Of a DNA stretch of 64,000 nucleotides, positions 26,303 through 38,644 are shown piece after piece (within the stretch, counting starts at the first letter, position 1; the number at the start of each line of letters is the position of its first letter). This stretch comes from Mactromeris polynyma (lineage: Eukaryota > Mollusca > Bivalvia > Venerida > Mactridae). A model generated the notes under the pieces. It did not search any database. It saw only the letters and a program-made list of their open reading frames with translations, and was not told the DNA's origin. The translations under genes and the position numbers were made by a program. Where the stretch lies: assembly GCA_032209605.1 (NCBI GenBank), contig JASFXZ010000001.1:46442619-46506618 (forward strand), given 5' to 3'.

Positions 26303-26830
26303 AAAGGACTAATGAACGAAAAAGGAAAGGACGAAATATGTACATAATATTCAGTACCGTTCACATTTTTTGTCACAAAGAGGGATTTTCCAAAAATCGA
26401 TGAAGTAGCCAATTAAAATTCTTGGAACAGTTGAAGAACAAACTGACTTACTATTAGATAATTCCTGTGGAAACCGTACAAACCATGACATTGGTATTTC
26501 CTGTAATTACAAAACATTGCTTCTCCTGTCCGACTCGATAGAAATAATCAGGTTTTATGATGCATTTCACGCTAAGATTGTCACACTATTTTACGTTGTG
26601 CAATGCTCGTATAATTTCGTCCTCTCTCAAATCTCTTGGCGTGCTTTTAATTGCAATTTTAATGAAACAAAAATGTTTGTTATGCGAAGCAAACGTAATA
26701 TGTTTATATTTGACCTTTTCATTGTATGCTGTGCAGGGAGTTGTAGCAACTTGACATTTCGCGATTCTATGGACATAAGAGTTGTCCAGGTTTTTGGGTT
26801 GTTTTAGGTTGAGGTTCAATGTGTTATTTG
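26303..26830. other. Spacer between two arrays
   Basis: About 530 bp separating the 44-bp and 31-bp arrays. It is open for 65-96 codons on both strands around 26,520-26,820, but no domain or splice signals support a gene. Confidence 0.5.
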
Positions 26831-27757
26831 TACGTCTACTCTGATATACTGCGATGTTAGGTACGGCTACTCTGATATACTGCGATGTTAGGTACGGCTA
26901 CTCTGATATACTGCGATGTTAGGTACGGCTACTCTGATATACTGCGATGTTAGGTACGTCTACTCTGATATACTGCGATGTTAGGTACGGCTACTCTGAT
27001 ATACTGCGATGTTAGGTACGTCTACTCTGATATACTGCGATGTTAGGTACGGCTACTCTGATATACTGCGATGTTAGGTACGTCTACTCTGATATACTGC
27101 GATGTTAGGTACGGCTACTCTGATATACTGCGATGTTAGGTACGTCTACTCTGATATACTGCGATGTTAGGTACGGCTACTCTGATATACTGCGATGTTA
27201 GGTACGTCTACTCTGATATACTGCGATGTTAGGTACGGCTACTCTGATATACTGCGATGTTAGGTACGGCTACTCTGATATACTGCGATGTTAGGTACGT
27301 CTACTCTGATATACTGCGATGTTAGGTACGGCTACTCTGATATACTGCGATGTTAGGTACGGCTACTCTGATATACTGCGATGTTAGGTACGTCTACTCT
27401 GATATACTGCGATGTTAGGTACGGCTACTCTGATATACTGCGATGTTAGGTACAGCTACTCTGATATACTGCGAGGTACGGCTACTCTGATATACTGCGA
27501 TGTTAGGTACGTCTACTCTGATATACTGCGATGTTAGGTACAGCTACTCTGATATACTGCGAGGTACGTCTACTCTGATATACTGCGATGTTAGGTACGT
27601 CTACTCTGATATACTGCGATGTTAGGGACTGCTACTCTGATATACTGCGATGTTAGGGACTGCTACTCTGATATACTACGATGTTAGGGACTGCTACTCT
27701 GATATACTGCGATGTTAGGTACGGCAACTCTGATATACTGCGATGTTAGGTACGTCT
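26831..27757. repeat. 31-bp minisatellite, about 30 copies
   Basis: Units of 31 bp: CTCTGATATACTGCGATGTT followed by AGGTACGGCTA or AGGTACGTCTA. The GGCTA and GTCTA variants alternate over much of the array, giving a 62-bp dimer rhythm. Two units near 27,475 and 27,560 have an 8-bp deletion. The array ends about 14 bp before MITE M1 copy 2. Confidence 0.97.
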
Positions 27758-27770
27758 GTGGCTCATTAAT

Positions 27771-28007
27771 GAGAGCTGCTATGGGATTTACAACCTCTTC
27801 TGTAGGTGAAGTCATTTCAAGAAAACGCAACATGTGACGACACTATTTGCAAGCAGGAATCAATATTTACTCCATATTGTTACTTCGTTTTCATATTGCC
27901 ATATGGGGTAAATATTGCTTACTGTAGGTACATGGTGACGTCACATGTGACGTTTTCTGGAATTGACGTCACTTAACGAAGAGGTTGGAAATCGTACAGC
28001 GGCGCTC
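27771..28007. mobile_element. Palindromic MITE family M1, copy 2 (inverted)
   Basis: About 237 bp, in opposite orientation to copies 1 and 3. It starts GAGAGCTGCTATGGGATTTA and ends with AGCGGCGCTC. It shares ACCTCTTC arms, a TGACGTCA near the right end, a GTGACGTCAC palindrome and the central CATATTGCCATATGGGG segment. Terminal inverted repeats are about 30 bp and imperfect. No clear target-site duplication is visible. Confidence 0.88.
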
Positions 28008-30181
28008 AAAATTTTATAAAAAGTCGTATTGGAAGTTAATTTTTGTTCTAAACCAAACCTACCAATGTTTTTTTCTTGCCGTTAAACAAGTTGAAGCCCC
28101 CAGGATTCTTTCTGACAGTTGCAAGGTTGTTGTATTACCTTGAAGATGTCGCGTTGTTAATTGTTTATGTCTGTGCCATTTATCATTTCGGTCTTCTTTT
28201 TGTGTCCACTTCCAGCGTGTACCTCGTTGTCCGTTTTGGTATTGTGTTCGTGTTCTCTCCCAGCGTGTGTCCCCTCTGTTATTTTGTCTAGATATGTTTA
28301 AGGAAGGTTTGATTTATGAATGTAGTTTTCCCTGCAGTGTATTTTTTCATCAAGGATCGCGTGTGTAGGAATTGCCGAACTATATAACAAGACAATGGAC
28401 AACAAGGAAGGTGGTTAAAAGGTTGCTATGGATTTTAAAGTTCGTTGCGGGCTTGCAGTACAATATTTAATATGTCTACGTCTCACTGCCAGTCTGTAAT
28501 TGGTTCAATTAAGTTCAGATGAATATTGAACAATATCAATCAAGTATGGTCAGTAAGAGTTCAATATTCTCTAAGGATAGTAGTGGAGATAGGTATATTT
28601 TATTTGCATATTTTACAAAGCAGCAATAATAATTTTTACAGTAATGAGCAGCGTGACAAATGACGAGAAAGCCATTTGGGTTTGTTAATTTTAGAAATTT
28701 CATTATATCGAGATATAAATCATGTTTTTGTTTATTTGTTTTTGAAATAGTCATACAAGGTTATAGATATTTTACATGCGTTGACGGGAGAGACAGTGAA
28801 TGCAATAAACAGCAAAATTATGGCATAGATTACATATACTTGACGCCATTAAAAACGCAACTATTTGAACTAGGCATCATTTTGTAGTACCAACTGTCAA
28901 AAGCGTGTTACAGTCATCTATGTGTTATTTCTTGTTCAAAACTTCATTAAACTCTAGACCAATTATTGTTATTTCATTATTGCTTAATTTTATGAAATTA
29001 TGTTTGGGAAACAAAGAATAGTTTTGCCTTGCCACTTTATCTATATGCACATTTTTTTGGTTGCATTTTTAATGGCGTTAAGTATATTTCCATTCCAAAA
29101 CAAAAACAACATATTTAAGCCAAAATAATATGACATAGAATTCTTATATGTATCAATAGACACAGAATTTCAAATCAATGTAGAAAAATGCATATTAAAT
29201 TTAATAGATAGTAAAATGCCGAAACGTGGGTAAAAACTTTAGTCTTTCTGAAACTGTTGACTCATAGCTTGCATCTTATTTAATCATGTACAGCTTTGAG
29301 AAAACCTTTTTTTACCTCAAATACGTTTTTCTGCCAATCGGACAAATGCATATGGAAATTCAACTCTGTTATCCATCTTGAAAATTTATTTCCCAATTGT
29401 CGACAGCAAATAGTGTTATTTATTATTGTTTAGTCTATGAAAATGCCAAACGACATTTTCCCTGATAGATATTTATGTCTGCTTTTACGCACGCGCTGTC
29501 AAATTCAGATAAAAAGTGTCAGTAGAAAACAGAGGCGTAACGCAATGGTTGAATAATTGATACAAATACCATTAAGCCGAAAAGAATAACAATGACAAGA
29601 CAAAAGAAAAGTGATAAGGTAGCCCATGATTTAATGTACCCAGACTCTATAAGTGTGTGTGGTTAATGTATCGAGGTAACATTATGAATGGTCCGATCCT
29701 TATGGAACTGTGAAATGAATAATTAATGTTTTAGGACCGTTGATTTTTAGTCTAAAACTTAACCCTACACAACGTAACAACTTACGGACTCTTAGTGTTA
29801 TTTTACATTAAGTGCTTCAATACATTGTCGACATTGGCTGATAAGGGGGTGAAGATTTGAAAATATGCCAGTAACTTACTGTTTTGTTAGTCTTATTGTC
29901 TATCTAATAAATTATGAACTTTTGGACAGTCGCTTGATCAATCACCAATGAACAAGACTATAATTAGAATATTTATCGGTAATTTCGAAGATATATATCT
30001 GCAGTATTTGCTTCATTGGTTGCTATTTAAGGGCCAGCCACTTCTATCTTATGAGATGCCTTCTTTCTGAACACATATTCTTCCCGCTTCCTACATCTGA
30101 TGCCAGGCACCGGGCAGGTAGGCAAACGATGACTATTATTAAACTAATTGGTGGCTCACCAACCGACTATAATGTTGTAGA
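28008..30181. other. No gene; relic of 45/67-bp unit at 28,255-28,335
   Basis: 28,255-28,335 holds a single diverged sequence joining elements of both the 45-bp unit (GTGTGTCCCCTCTGTT) and the 67-bp unit (TCTAGATATGTTTAAGG, then TTGATTTATGAATGT). The rest is AT-rich with ORFs under 76 codons and no recognisable feature. Confidence 0.5.
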
Positions 30182-30252
30182 CCATACCGGGATTTGAACT
30201 TTAGACCTCCCGCTCCCCAGGTGGATGCTTTAACTACTCGGCCATGGGAGTA
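30182..30252 (-). mobile_element. tRNA-derived SINE head
   Basis: On the minus strand there is an A-box-like TGGCCGAGTAGTTAAAGC and a B-box-like GTTCAAATCCC, spaced as in a tRNA with an extra arm. The outer ends do not pair as an acceptor stem. It resembles the head at 14,701 and probably belongs to the same or a sister family. Confidence 0.75.
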
Positions 30253-30391
30253 GGTATATAAGACTATTTATTAACAATAGAAACATTAATGATGGTGCGA
30301 GTGAAGACAAACTCGATGCAGAGCGATATATTTCTGTTATTTTGGAAATTGTGAATACATGTATATAGAGATGTATGCGAACATGTCTGTT

Positions 30392-30403
30392 CCCCCCCCC
30401 CCC
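30392..30403 (-). repeat. Poly-C tract (12 C)
   Basis: Twelve consecutive C on the plus strand. A simple homopolymer with no obvious role. Confidence 0.8.
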
Positions 30404-31564
30404 ACAAAAGCAGCAACATCAATCGGCTGAGCAGGCTCTATGTTTATAATACAGTATACGAGCAGTAAATGCCGCTTACAAAATACAAAGTCACTACAAA
30501 CGCATCAAAAGACTCCAAACATATATACATGTACTAACGTGTAAACAATTTCCAACAGGACTCAAACATTTGAAGTACCCTTGGAGCGGTCAGTGGCAAA
30601 ACCACCATTAGGGGCGTAATGATGCACCGATCTCATACGTATCATAAAATCGCCAAAATAAATCAAACAGCGCAAATAAAATATCACCCCTATTTAATGA
30701 AGTCTATATAAAGATTGCAATCATGTGCACGATCTATGTTGATGGATCGTATACGCCACTAATCGCTATTTATTTTCGCAAGATATTACTCTGGGAGATA
30801 TATGCGTGCGATTTGTCATTAAGTGTCTTGTGGATTATAAAATCAATGTTCAAAGGTAGGAATCTTTTGGTTTTTTTTATCAAATATATTAGATGTGATT
30901 CCATTTTCTAGCAAACGACTGACAAATATTTAGAATCCGCTGGGAATTTTTAAAATTACGAATGTAGTTTTTAGATTTTATCGGAATTTGAACATGGCAT
31001 TTATGAGAAATAAAACTTCACTGTCTCCTAAAACAACTGAATAATGTTGTACATCAAATAAAGCATCAAAAATCAGAAAACCTATGCATTGATTTTATGC
31101 AGCACAAAAACACCATATTACACGGAGCATCATTGAAACATTTTATTACATATCTGTGCAAAGCGACATCGCCAGTTGTGAAATGTTTGCATGAACATCT
31201 TCACACTGGAAGCACATAGACAGGCAACCATTCTCCACTCCGAGGGTATCAGTGTCCAGTTGCTGGCAAGAGATCATATTAGAACATTGGAAACATATTA
31301 CTAATAATTGTTTCTAGTGGATTCAGCCAAATATGACCACCATTCCCAAAGTCAGTTGTGCTCCTTTTCCAAATCTTTAGGAAATTCGCAATTGAAATCA
31401 CATCGATGTTGAAAGTAGACTCGTGTAGAGATATGCAGTATCTTCAGACAAAAAAATATAAAAAATTAAGCTTTAAACTTCTATTTTAATTTAAAAATAT
31501 ATACATAATTTGTCGATACATTTTCCAGAAACTTTGACTTTCCCCAAAAACCCAAGATAAGGCC
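30404..31564. other. No gene seen
   Basis: AT-rich, with short chance ORFs only; no array or transposon was recognised. Confidence 0.5.
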
Positions 31565-31803
31565 CAGTGGTCACAATACGATATGTGTTGTTAGAATACT
31601 AGAGAAAGAAGCAGTGGTCACAATACGATATGTGTTGTTAGAATACTAGAGAAAGAAGCAGTGGTCACAATACGATATGTGTTGTTAGAATACTAGAGAA
31701 AGAAGCAGTGGTCACAATACGATATGTGTTGTTAGAATACTAGAGAAAGAAGCAGTGGTCACAATACGATATGTGTTGTTAGAATACTAGAGAAAGAAGC
31801 AGC
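31565..31803. repeat. 47-bp minisatellite, 5 copies
   Basis: Five essentially identical 47-bp units containing CAGTGGTCACAATACGATAT and TAGAATACTAGAGAAAG. Near-identity implies recent expansion. Confidence 0.96.
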
Positions 31804-32440
31804 AACTATTTGTTATACTTATGACAGCAGACAGAAAAAATTCTCCCATCTAATTATAGCTATACCGAAGGATGCAATTTGCTGTCATGGAATCACACAA
31901 TGCGCATATAGCACTCAAGCCATTTACTGACCCATAATAATGTAATCAATTTGTTTTTCCTGTCTCTCTTCATAAAATGTTCTGCAAACTTATTCCTATC
32001 CGAAAAAAGGGTACACAAGTGGTTATTGGACGTTCCGACAAAACTATCATTGATTATGCAAATTAGATTTGCATATTTCTTTGTCATTCTTTTCATTTTA
32101 TGACTTAAGTCCGCTTAAGGGAGTATAGGCCTGCAGCCAAAGATACGAGCCGACACAATGGACGCATCTTCCAGTGTACGAAACATGATATATTGATAAA
32201 ACGTGACGTACGGATTTGATAGTAATGGAACAACACAAGTAATTACCATAACATCTACATCAGCCCCCTTAAAGCGATTATATCTCGTTTTTATGACATT
32301 TTTAGTGTACATTAATTTTATCATATTCTTGTATCAAAGTGGTTAATGCGTTTATAAGAACAATAGTATGTTGATTATATTCCGAAAAAAATATAATTGA
32401 GAAAGGTCTGCCTTGCAGTTAACGCTAAAACCTCGTACAA
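31804..32440. other. No gene seen
   Basis: AT-rich, with ORFs below 70 codons; no recognisable feature. Confidence 0.5.
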
Positions 32441-32491
32441 CCGGACATACTTAAAGCCGGTGTTACTAGTCCGGTTCGAACCGGTGTCCGG
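32441..32491. repeat. Compound inverted repeat
   Basis: A perfect 14-bp palindrome CCGGTTCGAACCGG (32,471-32,484) lies inside a second inverted pair, CCGGACA (32,441) and TGTCCGG (32,485). The preceding AAAACCTCGTACAACCGGAC resembles the terminal region of pogo/Tigger-type elements, so this may be a MITE end. No partner end was located. Confidence 0.6.
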
Positions 32492-32759
32492 CAATAAGAG
32501 TCGTTACACGGCCTTTTTGCGAGTTTTAAAACGTTGACATTTGATTTGACTATCAGACCATCTGCTGATTGAATTCCGCTGAATTTGAAATACTTATTTA
32601 GATATCTCAATAAGAAATATCGGAGCCCCATATCAGACATCAGACCCACATAAACGGAAATTCTCTGACAATCGTGGTAAGTAATCAAGTAGGCCAATGT
32701 TTTAAGTTGTTGTTCGCTTCTGACAGAATTTGATACCACAGTACAATGTACACGAGACA

Positions 32760-32939
32760 TGTGGGTTAGTTGACGTCATATCCGGTAGTGGTTCATGTGG
32801 GTTAGTTGACGTCATATCCGGTAGTGGTTCATGTGGGTTAGTTGACGTCATATCCGGTAGTGGTTCATGTGGGTTAGTTGACGTCATATCCGGTAGTGGT
32901 TCATGTGGGTTAGTTGACGTCATATACGGTAGTGGTTTA
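32760..32939. repeat. 36-bp array, 5 copies, each with a CRE-like palindrome
   Basis: Five 36-bp units: TGTGGGTTAGTTGACGTCAT then ATCCGGTAGTGGTTCA, the last unit with two changes. Each holds the 8-bp palindrome TGACGTCA, the consensus site for CREB/ATF bZIP factors, at exact 36-bp spacing. Whether it acts as an enhancer is inference; the nearest recognised gene begins over 10 kb to the right. Confidence 0.95.
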
Positions 32940-33486
32940 ATTGTAAAATTAAGTAAATTTCAACATTTTAAACTACAAAGAATCGCATATATTCATATGT
33001 TGGTCTTATTATGATATTTTGCATACATACATTTGATTACCATGTATAAAATATAACATTCGTCATTACTGTATGATTTTGACATCGCTTTTATTCCTAC
33101 TAAAACAGTATGCAGTCCCTGATTCCGAAGTTTCTTGTATCGCAGACGTTTGAAAAAACTACAACAATCCAACATTGTATCATAAGATATATCGTGTGTG
33201 TATTTCTATCAGTGAAATTCTCCAGAGTTTTATCTTGGAATATTTATGCTCGTTCTAAGTGAGATAACACTGAGGATATCTCACATACAATGTAATACAA
33301 TGGATGTAATGTTTTATACAATGGTGCACAAACAATAAGCTTGATCCGTATCAATGTACTCCACGAGGAGGATATGTTGGAAATAACGCTGATATAGAGA
33401 TAGCTAACTCGAGTCGTACGTTCAAATATCTGGTCGGTAATCGGGAAAGATATATTAGCCTTCAAAATCAGTGATACCATTATATA
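32940..33486. other. No gene seen
   Basis: AT-rich spacer between two 36-bp arrays of unrelated sequence. Confidence 0.5.
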
Positions 33487-34026
33487 AACATGATCTGTGT
33501 ATAACATAGAATAGATAATAAAACATGATATGTGTATTACATTGAATAGATAATAAAACATGATATGTGTATTACATTGAATAGATAATAAAACATGATA
33601 TGTGTATTACATTGAATAGATAATAAAACATGATATGTGTATTACATTGAATATATAATAAAACATGATATGTGTATTACATTGAATAGATAATAAAACA
33701 TGATATGTGTATTACATTGAATATATAATAAAACATGATATGTGTATTACATTGAATAGATAATAAAACATGATATGTGTATTACATTGAATAGATAATA
33801 AAACATGATATGTGTATTACATTGAATAGATAATAAAACATGATATGTGTATTACATTGAATAGATAATAAAACATGATATGTGTATTACATTGAATAGA
33901 TAATAAAACATGATATGTGTATTACATTGAATAGATAATAAAACATGATATGTGTATTACATTGAATATATAATAAAACATGATATGTGTATTACATTGA
34001 ATAGATAATAAAACATGATATGTGTA
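33487..34026. repeat. 36-bp AT-rich minisatellite, 15 copies
   Basis: Units AACATGATATGTGTATTACA then TTGAATAGATAATAAA, very uniform apart from GATAGAT/GATATAT-type changes. Every unit carries a plus-strand AATAAA followed within about 10-20 nt by TATGTGT, the order of a poly(A) signal and a GU-rich downstream element. Confidence 0.96.
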
Positions 34027-34211
34027 AAAAAGGTAAACAAGTAACAAGTCAGTCTGTTTAAAAACACCGACACATTCTCTTTAAAAAATGTCTACTTTTA
34101 CTTAGTAATTATTTGTCGTAATAACTTGCAGACATGCATTTATAGGTATTTGATTGACATTGATGCAACCTTTGTCAAAGACTTCCAGCTTTGCAAGTTT
34201 TTTTAATTACA

Positions 34212-36509
34212 TTTATGGATCCTGAATTGTTTAAAGAAGTTTATGGATCCTGAATTGTTTAAAGAAGTTTATGGATCCTGAATTGTTTAAAGAAGTTTAT
34301 GGACCCTGAATTGTTTAATGAAGTTTATGGATCCTGAATTGTTTAAAGAAGTTGATGGACCCTGAATTGTTTAAAGAAGTTTATGGACCCTGAATTGTTT
34401 AATGAAGTTTATAGACCCTGAATTGTTTAATGATGTTTATGGATCCTGAATTGTTTAATGAAGTTTATAGACCCTGAATTGTTTAAAGAAGTTTATGGAC
34501 CCTGAATTGTTAAATGAAGTTTATGGACCCTGAATTGTTTAATGAAGTTTATGGACCCTGAATTGTTTAATGAAGTTTATGGACCCGGAATTGTTTAATG
34601 AAGTTTATGGACCCTGAATTGTTTAATGAAGTTTATGGACCCTGAATTGTTTAATGAAGTTTATGGACCCTGAATTGTTTAAAGAAGTTTATGGACCCTG
34701 AATTGTTTAAAGATGTTTATGGACCCTGAATTGTTTAATGAAGTTTATGGACCCTGAATTGTTTAATGAAGTTTATGGACCCTGAATTGTTTAAATGAAG
34801 TTTATGGACCCTGAATTGTTTAATGAAGTTTATGGACCCTGAATTGTTTAATGAAGTTTATGGACCCTGAATTGTTTAATGAAGTTTATGGACCCTGAAT
34901 TGTTTAATGAAGTTTATGGACCCTGAATTGTTTAAAGAAATTTATGGACCCTAAATTGTTTAAAGAAGTTTATGGACCCTAAATTGTTTAAAGAAGTTTA
35001 TGGACCCTGAATTGTTTAAAGAAGTTTATGGACCCTGAATTGTTTAAAGAAGTTTATGGACCCTGAATTGTTTAAAGAAGTTTATGGACCCTGAATTGTT
35101 TAAAGAAATTTATGGACCCTGAATTGTTTAAAGAAGTTTATGGACCCTAAATTGTTTAAAGAAGTTTATGGACCCTGAATTGTTTAAAGAAGTTTATGGA
35201 CCCGAAATTGTTTAATGAAGTTTATGGACTCTGAATTGTTTAAAGAAATTTATGGACCCTGAATTGTTTAAAGAAATTTATGGACCCTGAATTGTTTAAT
35301 GAAGTTTATGGACCCTGAATTGTTTAAAGAAGTTTATGGATCCTGAATTGTTTAAAGAAGTTTATGGACCCTGAATTGTTTAATGAAGTTTATGGATCCT
35401 GAATTGTTTAAAGAAGTTGATGGACCTGAATTGTTTAAAGAAGTTTATGGACCCTGAATTGTTTAATGAAGTTTATAGACCCTGAATTGTTTAATGATGT
35501 TTATGGATCCTGAATTGTTTAATGAAGTTTATAGACCCTGAATTGTTTAATGAAGTTTATGGACCCTGAATTGTTAAATGAAGTTTATGGACCCTGAATT
35601 GTTTAATGAAGTTTATGGACCCTGAATTGTTTAATGAAGTTTATGGACCCGGAATTGTTTAATGAAGTTTATGGACCCTGAATTGTTTAATGAAGTTTAT
35701 GGACCCTGAAGTGTTTAATGAAGTTTATGGACCCTGAATTGTTTAAAGAAGTTTATGGACCCTGAATTGTTTAAAGATGCTTATGGACCCTGAATTGTTT
35801 AATGAAGTTTATGGACCCTGAATTGTTTAATGAAGTTTATGGACCCTGAATTGTTTAAATGAAGTTTATGGACCCTGAATTGTTTAATGAAGTTTATGGA
35901 CCCTGAATTGTTTAATGAAGTTTATGGACCCTGAATTGTTTAATGAAGTTTATGGACCCTGAATTGTTTAATGAAGTTTATGGACCCTAAATTGTTTAAA
36001 GAAGTTTATGGACCCTAAATTGTTTAAAGAAGTTTATGGACCCTGAATTGTTTAAAGAAGTTTATGGACCCTGAATTGTTTAAAGAAGTTTATGGACCCT
36101 GAATTGTTTAAAGAAGTTTATGGACCCTGAATTGTTTAAAGAAATTTATGGACCCTGAATTGTTTAAAGAAGTTTATGGACTCTAAATTGTTTAAAGAAG
36201 TTTATGGACCCTGAATTGTTTAAAGAAGTTTATGGACCCTAAATTGTTTAAAGAAATTGATGGACCCTGAATTGTTTAAAGAAATTTATGGACCCTGAAT
36301 TGTTTAAAGAAGTTTATGGACCCTGAATTGTTTAAAGAAATTGATGGACCCTGAATTGTTTAAAGAAATTTATGGACCCTGAATTGTTTAATGAAGTTTA
36401 TGGACCCTGAATTGTTTAAAGAAGTTTATGGACCCTGAATTGTTTAAAGAAATTTATGGACCCTGAATTGTTTAAAGAAGTTTATGGACCCTGAATTGTT
36501 TAAAGAAGT
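34212..36509. repeat. 28-bp minisatellite, about 82 copies
   Basis: Units TTTATGGACCCTGAATTGTT then TAAAGAAG or TAATGAAG. The first few units carry GGATCC in place of GGACCC. Rare markers (GTTGATGG, CCCGGAATTG, TTGTTAAATG) recur 1,064-1,065 bp apart, equal to 38 units. This shows that about 1.06 kb of the array was duplicated as a block. Confidence 0.98.
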
Positions 36510-36520
36510 TAATCATCACA

Positions 36521-37437
36521 TTGTATCATTGCAAAATACCCTCTGCGGTAAACCTTATCATATGTATGCATACCAGTGTCCCTTTGGAAGGATCAAACGT
36601 CGGTTTAAGTGCATCGACAGACTTGTTACATGTTAGAATTGTTCGTATATGATATTTCTTAGATATGTGGCGTTAAAACTATTCAAATATATCGCAGAAC
36701 GCTTCAAATAGAGCAGTTGAAGGCGAATTTTACATGTTCTTATAAGTCAAATTTAAACATACGATACCAACTTTACTCTATAGTTGAATAAAAATTTGAT
36801 TGCAAAAGTGACATTTTTGTAGAATGACATTAATAAAATATGGGATGTAATATATGGAAATATGTAGATAAATCATTGAGAGTAAACCGACCCAATCCAG
36901 ATATTATACTGAGAAGAACATCTAGAATAAATCTTATGAATACATTCACTTCTTAAGTACTCATGATATTTCTGGTTTAACAGAAACACTATCAAGATTG
37001 AATATCAACGAACTGCAAACGCTCATGGCCTTGAAGAACACCTTCTATTAATAATTCTTCTAAGCATTACATGCGTTACCGGGAATAACAACGATTGAAA
37101 CAGCAAATATCTGTCATTTTATCAAATGTTTCCTCAGTCGTAAAAGTCATCCTTAATGTTCACTCCTTAGCCGGCAACGTCATCATTGCAAAATACCATC
37201 TGTGGCAAACGTCAACATAATTATGCATACCAGTGTCCCCTTGGAAGGATCAAACATCTGTTTAGAGTATTTACAGTCTTGTAACGTGGCAGAAGTGTTC
37301 GTAAATGCCATTTATTTGATATGTGGAGTAAAACTAATCAATTATATCGCAACACACGTCAAATCGAACAGATGAAGGCGATTTTTTTTAGATTTTTTTC
37401 TATATGTCAATTTAAACGGACGATACCAACTTTATTT
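36521..37437. repeat. Diverged direct duplication, two copies of about 260 bp
   Basis: 36,521-36,780 and 37,180-37,437 share CATTGCAAAATACC, GCATACCAGTGTCCC, TGGAAGGATCAAAC, GAAGGCGA and CGATACCAACTTTA in the same order, with many substitutions. The 400 bp between them is not repeated. The left copy begins about 10 bp after the 28-bp array ends. There is no coding potential. Confidence 0.85.
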
Positions 37438-38372
37438 CGCAAAGATATCGCTTTGTATCGTTTTGATAAAAAATAAGACATTCACGGTCGTTCATACGAT
37501 AAAACATCGAAATGACGAATTGTTGGTCAGAAAAGTAACACCACTATTCATCTGTCAGGAACGCTTTACTCTGTCGCACTCGGCGGAATACACATCGGGT
37601 TATACACCGTGTATATGGACATTGCCAACAATCAACACAACCTCATATCAGGTACACGATCATTGCATGAACAACGATGTAGTAGAAATGTCAAACTACC
37701 ATCGGAACTCCTCACAAGTGCAAAAGTGTACAAACGCTTAAAAGGTTTCCAAAAAAGTATCTTATCTCAGTGGTGAACGGATGATGTCGCACGCAATATT
37801 TCACAGAAAGATACGCTCAGGTTTTTTGCGTGTTTGAGAAAAGTTGTTGCAAATATACTGACTTGATAAAATTGTTAAACTGGCAAACATATTAACAGCC
37901 AAACCCTAGAGAAGAGAAGCACCGCATTGTGGGCGCATTTATAGATATATTTATTGCAAAAGGCAATATTGCCCATGAGCGTACATGTAAATATTATATC
38001 AATATACAAATGAGTATATTATTAAAGAACATAATTTAGCAAACAAACAAAAGATGTATTAGTTAAGAGAGTGTAATCAAGTTTGGTTAGATATGTAGTA
38101 CGGAGAAAAGTGTTGTTTTTTGTTTTTGTTGTTTTTATAAAGTGTGTACCTAAAGTTTGATGTTAACTATACCCGTTTGATACAGTACGTACATTTTATT
38201 TAAAAAAAAATTCGTAGAGTTCACACATCAACAGGCAGTTGAATGGCAGATAGAACATGCAGCAATTTTACAGACACCACCAACGAAATTACATGATTGT
38301 ATTTTGTTAATTTATAAATCCTCAGAAAATGTATGAAATTAATAGAAATCACTGGCATTATTCCCATTTTTA
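37438..38372. other. No gene supported
   Basis: A 92-codon ORF at 37,463-37,741 has unbiased composition and no recognisable domain. Its ATG and stop are not supported by splice or promoter context. The remainder is AT-rich. Confidence 0.45.
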
Positions 38373-38644
38373 CCTAGAATGACCACAACTGTCCAGCACT
38401 ACATTACCTAGAATGACCACAACTGTCCAGTACTACATTACCTAGAATGACCACAACTGTCCAGCACTACATTACCTAGAATGACCACAACTGTCCAGCA
38501 CTACATTACCTAGAATGACCACAACTGTCCAGTACTACATTACCTAGAATGACCACAACTGTCCAGCACTACATTACCTAGAATGACCACAACTGTCCAG
38601 CACTACATTACCTAGAATGACCACAACTGTCCAGCACTACATTA
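38373..38644. repeat. 34-bp minisatellite, exactly 8 copies
   Basis: Eight units of CCTAGAATGACCACAACTGT then CCAGCACTACATTA, differing only at one C/T position. Confidence 0.97.

Noticed and set aside
37463..37741. 92-codon ORF
   Set aside because: No homology that I recognise, no splice or promoter support, and it begins at the edge of a duplicated non-coding segment.
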